NCBI RefSeq assembly: GCF_036370855.1
Contig: NC_088112.1
Location: 11,896,469 to 11,960,468 of the forward strand
Origin: Dromaius novaehollandiae
Taxonomy: Eukaryota; Chordata; Aves; Casuariiformes; Dromaiidae
Reading direction: 5' to 3'
DNA: 64,000 bases
This document shows positions 59,226 to 64,000 of the stretch, in pieces; the stretch's first letter is position 1; each line of letters starts with the position of its first letter. The notes under the pieces were generated by a model. It made no database searches. It saw only the letters and a list, made by a program, of their open reading frames with translations, and was not told the DNA's origin. The position numbers were made by a program, and so were the translations under genes.

Positions 59226-62200
59226 AACACAGAAGAACAAGTTTGGCAGGTCGGACCTGCAGCCTTGCAGGGGAAACCTTGCCGGCTGCCTTCTCCCACC
59301 CCAGCACAACTCTGATGGTCCGTCTTTACTTGGTCAGAGCCAGCACCTCTGCATTTTCCTGCAGCTTTATTATTATGTTTGCATCCTGAGTTTTATAATA
59401 CACAGGTTTTACAGCAGGCCATTTTTTGTGGAGGTTTTTTATCTTGTTTCGTGTTTTGCTCAGTGGCATAACGAGACAACAGGATTTATGGGCAGCTCTG
59501 GCTTTTCCATTGCGGCTTTGCTTAGCAAGATCGTCACTTTTGTCCCTACCCTCGCTGGTCTTTGGTGGTCCCCAAGGGATGCAGCACACATCAGACTCTG
59601 ATAGGAGCTGGTTTAGCTAAATAAAAGTTTCAAGAACAGCAGGGTTTAATAAGCCTTCTGAGGGATTTCTTTCTGCAGTCACCCATTAAAACAGGCTGGG
59701 GCAAAGCTCTGCTTTCAGGGGCGAGCAGCAACTGCCCACCGGAGGGGTAAGGACCAAGGTGGCGGTCGCTAACGGTGGGGACTGGCGCCACCGGGGCCTT
59801 GGCATCCAGGCGCTGTGCCGGGCATGCAGCCGGCTCAGAGAGAGTTGTTTCCATGCTTTTCTTTATCTTGAGTTTCTTTCCTTTGGGAGAAACCCACAAA
59901 ATCTATGTGAAATAAAAACAGTGATGTTGACTTCTTTCCAAAGTGATTTGAGATTCCTTGGTGAAACGTAACTTGTTTCAGCAAGGCACTACTCCCACGC
60001 CACAGAGCCCCCTCCCCAAAACCAGATGCAGCTAGGCCAGTGCACTATCACCCTGCTATATCTGGGTATGAGATGAGAAATTGTGGGTTGCTTTCCTGCA
60101 AGCAAATAGATCTGATTTCCTTAAAAGCCACGATAAACACCAGGGAGTGCGAGACGAGGGGCTGGGATTTTTCCAGCCCAGCGCAGCAGCGCTGCAGCCA
60201 GGAGACGGGGCCATTCCCGTGCCGAGCCGTGCGGCAGCTCATCCGCTGCTGGGGCTGAGCCAGGCAGCGCAACCAAAACCCAGGCTGTTAAGTGGGAGAA
60301 ATGATACTAGCGAAATGGCATTTCAGGCTTTGGAAGAGACGATATGCTCAACAGAAGGAACTAACGGAGAGAAGAGGCAGAGGCTCTCCCTGCTCGGACT
60401 GGGGTTTGCAATCAGCAATCAAAGAAATTTGGGGCGAGGACATGGGATACAAGCAGAGCTGCAGATGCTGGTGAAAGATATCTTTGGTGGAGGCACAGCT
60501 TTGAGTCCAGAGCTCATCCTTCCCAAATTTCTGGCGGACTCGGGCTGTCCCAGGTGTCTCCAGCTCTCACACAGGAGGCCGAGAGCAGCAGCAGCTCTGC
60601 CCGGCGCCGAGGCAGGACCAGCGCCTGTGCCCAGGAGCCCATGGCCAGAATAAACAAAAGGTGCCCGAGAGGCATCGAAGCCCAGGAAAATGCAGTGAAT
60701 TTAAAGCGAAGTGGGAATTTCCTGTGAGAACAATTTGCCAATGGAAAATTCCACACTCCTAAAAATTAAAAATTTTCCTTTGGGGCAATTTCAGGATTGA
60801 TGCAAAATTATGAGTTTCCTTGGGGAGAAGTGACAGGAGAACCGGAGACACTTGTCTAGTCCAATTTCTGCCTACAGAGACAATGCAACATTAACGGGCG
60901 CTGCTTGAGCCATCACGCGTCGAGCTGAGAAACTCTATCGCGGTTCTTCTAAAGCCGTTTTTTCCCCCCTCTCTGAAAATCCCTTCCCATGCAAAATGTC
61001 TCATTTTGATGGGTCTCAATGCATCAACTCAGGTCAAAAAAGTCTTCAAAACCACAAACATGAGCATGAGATGGGATTTCAGCTTCCAGCTGGCAGCAGC
61101 CATCTCACATGAGCAAAACCTGTGCTCTCTCCCGCCGTCCCCTGCCCAGCCGAGCCCCAGCGCTACCAGTTTAATTAGCTGCATGTGGCCCAGCTCCAGA
61201 AGAATAAACCATTGGTGCCTTCTTCCCATGCAGGGATGTGGTGGGGGCAGGACCTGCGGCTGGTCCCAGCTCCCTGGGGCCGTGGACCTGCTGTGTGCTG
61301 GTGGCTGCGTTGGGGCCCTGCGGTGGCGGCGGCTCCCCAGGAGCGCGGTTAGCAGCTGCCGCGGGTGCATGGGGGTGGCGAGCGGCACCCTCACCTGCCA
61401 TGGGAGACTCTTGTTTCATTGACGAGGCTGCGGTGGGGGCAGAAGAAAACTGCTGCCAGGAAAACCACCCCCAGCTCTTCTCCTCTGGGCTCACGAGCTG
61501 ATTTTTCTTGCTTATGGGGAGACCTCAGGGAGACTCCGTCAGTGCCACAACGGTGCTGGAGCAGCACCTGGATTTCTTCTCTGAACTCGCTGAAGAAGGA
61601 TAAACACTGCTGGGTGACACTAAGAAGCCCAAAGTATTTAATGTGCTTTGCAGGGGGCTTTTTTTTGTTTGAGATGTCACTAAAAAGGTCAGCTGCAGGC
61701 TGGCAGCCAGCACAGTTAATAGCAGCGGTGGGCTAAAGATGCTGTGTGACGCAGGGAAAAGCCGTCTCTGCAAGGACCAGTGGCAGCAAGACACTTCAGC
61801 TGAGCCGCTGCAAAGCGGGGGAGTGTCTGTCCTTCGTCCTCTGCTGCCCAGGACAAGGCAGGATGGACTGCAACTGCAGCAAGTATTTGGGGCTGGACCT
61901 CAGGAAAACTCCTTAAGGGTAACACCAAAGATGGGGCAGGTTGGTGAGGGAGGAGAGAGAAATGCTGGCACCCTGGAGAGCAGGCCAGACATGCATCTGT
62001 CCGGGAGGATGGGCAGCGCTGGCCTTGCCTGCTGCAGGACTCTGCGCTGGACCAATTCCTGCGGTTTCCTACGGTCCAAACCAGGGTCTTCCCTCGTGCC
62101 CGAATCCTCTGGCGGTATCAATTTCCAGCCTCTTTTTTCAGTTTAGCACTAGTTTTCCCAAGTGAGTTCAGCGCCCAGCGCTGGCTTGGCCATGCGGGTA

Positions 62201-62599
62201 GGATCCCGCTAAGGGAGTCTGCCTCCCCGGCCGCAGCGCGGGGCTGCGCAAGGTCCCACTGGAGCGGAGCAGGCTGGGAGCCGCGTGGCCAGCACGGTGC
62301 AGCGGGTAAGGCACCGGGCACTGAAACCTCAGAATAAATTTTCCTTGATTAGAGACATCTCTAAAAAATGGTAAAAAGCAGCCTGTGTGTTTTTTCCCCG
62401 AAAGAGGAGCAGCCCCCCTGGGCAGAACTGTGCATACTGTGCCGACCTCCTTAAAAGTGCTGCCTGGCTTCCCTCCGTGGGTCCATGCTGAAAATACCCC
62501 CACGGCATTGAGCGGGTGTGCATCTAGGGCACGGCTTTATCTTGCCCTCGGGGTAAAGTGGGGGGCTGGTGGAGACGCCGGAGGGGTGAACGCTGCCGC

Positions 62600-62860
62600 A
62601 GTGGAGTTTACCATCCTTTTATGTCACCTGATTTTTGTCATCTGCAAAGCTATCAGCTGAAAATGTCAAATTAGTGCTGTTAGTCCACTGTGCAGCTCTT
62701 ATCTGCGTCTCTCAGGATGGAAGACACTTCAGGATGATTATTGTTCCCCACTGCTCCTGAAATGAAATCGGCCCTCCCGGAGCGCTAAAAGGGAACCGAG
62801 AAATTGTTTGCCTGAATTTGCATGAAAAGCCTTGGAGACGTCATGAAAGGGGGTGACGGG
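62600..62860. promoter_or_regulatory. Candidate conserved regulatory element
   Basis: Complex, moderately AT-rich sequence contains several GATA-type words on either strand ('gctatcagctg', 'cttatctgcg', 'aggatgattattg') and an E-box-like 'catctg'. It has no coding support. The evidence is motif density and composition only. Confidence 0.25.
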
Positions 62861-64000
62861 CCCAGTGTCACCTTCTGCCAGTTAAGCAAGGGAAGGGAAT
62901 TTTTCCCTTTGCATTTTTGGTGCATTTTTGGTTCATTTTAGGGCCTCGGTTCCCTCCCCTGCTGCTTTTCCCCTCCGCTCCCTGCGCCACCAGCTCCCGT
63001 GCCCTGAGCCTCCACTCTCCGCGGCTGCCTCGGGAGCCGTCTGGCTTTGAGCCGGGGTGATGTTTCATGGTGGAGGAAGGCTGGTGCGTTCCTGTCCTCT
63101 GCTTTCTTTCTTTCTCTCCTTCCTTCCCCTGGCCACCCCGCATCCCTGCTCCTCTCCCTCTGGCAAGCCCAGAGGCCTGACATTTGCTTTTACCCACTTG
63201 CTTGGCTGCAATAACCGATGCTAACCCGATCTCCTGGGACAGACGGACGGCTGCGCGCTTAGAGGGCTCCCAAAAACACTCCTGACGGCCATGCGATCGA
63301 CACGGCCTCATCAGCCAAAATCTGCCAGGAGAGCAATGCCCCGCACGGGGCAGGAGCGCAGCCGTGGTGCCCTTGGGCCGGCTGCCCACCATGCCAGGCG
63401 CGGGGAGGAGAGCGATGGCGAGGAGAAGGCAGTTGTGTTGTGCAAAATTTTGGCAGCCGGCTCCTGCAATCCGGAAACAGGATTCAAAATCCAAGTCCTG
63501 CTTTACATGAGCTGCGTGCTCGTGTGCGTGTGCGGGCGGCCAGGCGGTGCGGCTGCCGGGGAGGGCTAGCTGCGGCCAGCTCCGAGCCGGGAAGCTGCTC
63601 GTGAGGCGCCTTTGGTGCAATCGCTGTTGCTCTCCGGCCCGGCGATGGCTGCTGCAGGTGCTGGCACAGATACCCCCTGTGCCCGCTGTGCCAGAGCAGC
63701 GGGGCGAGGAGGCATGTTGGAGTCTAACTGAGGGGGCCAAAAGCCAAGCTACAGTCAAGAAAGGGAATGATTAAAATCCTTGTGGTTCAGCGCTGAAATG
63801 AAAGCAGCAAATACAATGGGAAAAATGTATGTATAACACAGGAGGACCAGGTAGCAATGGTTACTGTAGAGAGGATGTGAAGTGTTAAGAACACACCAAG
63901 CATGAGAAAAAGCCGAGGAAAACGCATGGCTGGGAGGGCTGAGAGCAGTAAGAATGGAGGTTTTAAAATTGCGTTCGTATTACTATAGACAAATGCTTGA

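Larger units (their letters stand above)
45749..64000. other. Intergenic or intronic DNA at the right end
   Basis: No coding exon is supported in these 18 kb. The next gene expected from human order (GALNT10) is not visible: I see none of its glycosyltransferase motifs. The region is GC-rich with many CpGs, short tandem repeats and several AT-rich islands that look like conserved regulatory elements, which are listed separately. Confidence 0.45.

Noticed and set aside
62868-63758. Minus-strand open frame of 296 codons near the right end
   Set aside because: No domain, signal or family pattern is visible. The composition is that of GC-rich non-coding DNA and no splice-consistent extension was found.
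45749-64000. GALNT10 exons, expected to the right of MFAP3 from human order
   Set aside because: None of the visible translations shows the DDFSDRE-type, DxH or ricin-lectin motifs of that enzyme family, so I assume the gene starts beyond the window.

Overview
The window reads as avian nuclear DNA. The genes are split by GT/AG introns, there are two promoter-type CpG islands, and repeats are sparse. One element at about 21.89 kb ends in the pattern of a bird CR1 LINE 3' tail (the 'ggttggactagatgatct' block followed by 'ttctgtgatt'). Two head-to-head genes fix the locus as the vertebrate FAM114A2-MFAP3 pair (human 5q33.2). From memory this block lies on chicken chromosome 13, but the species cannot be fixed from the sequence alone.

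Layout from left to right. (1) 1-1.7 kb: a CpG island with the first coding exon, minus strand, of a LONRF-type RING-finger protein; the rest of that gene lies off the left edge. (2) 1.7-11 kb: upstream DNA with no gene I can support. (3) 11.0-12.7 kb, minus: a compact four-exon candidate gene for a 93-residue, Lys/Glu-rich, acid-tailed protein that I do not recognise. (4) 12.7-18 kb: non-coding, with two AT-rich islands that look like conserved regulatory elements. (5) 18.7-28.4 kb, minus: the complete FAM114A2 gene, with twelve coding exons giving 503 aa and a predicted 5'UTR exon. (6) 28.3-28.9 kb: a bidirectional CpG-island promoter with ETS motifs and an unusual cluster of CRE/ATF-type TGACG sites. 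(7) 28.5-39 kb, plus: MFAP3, with a predicted leader exon and two coding exons giving 341 aa. Its leader carries three upstream ORFs and its 3'UTR is probably long. (8) 39-64 kb: about 25 kb without a recognisable coding exon. It holds a 16-bp/48-bp minisatellite, old interspersed repeats, homopolymer tracts and several AT-rich islands that look like regulatory elements.

The two central genes share a promoter and so are probably co-expressed housekeeping-type genes. FAM114A2 encodes a cytoplasmic, membrane-trafficking-associated protein. MFAP3 encodes a single-pass membrane glycoprotein with one Ig-like domain. I found no tRNA, rRNA, CRISPR array or operon-like system. The nearest thing to something undescribed is the small Lys/Glu-rich gene at 11-12.7 kb. 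Exon boundaries were read by eye from splice consensus and reading frame, so single-base errors are possible.
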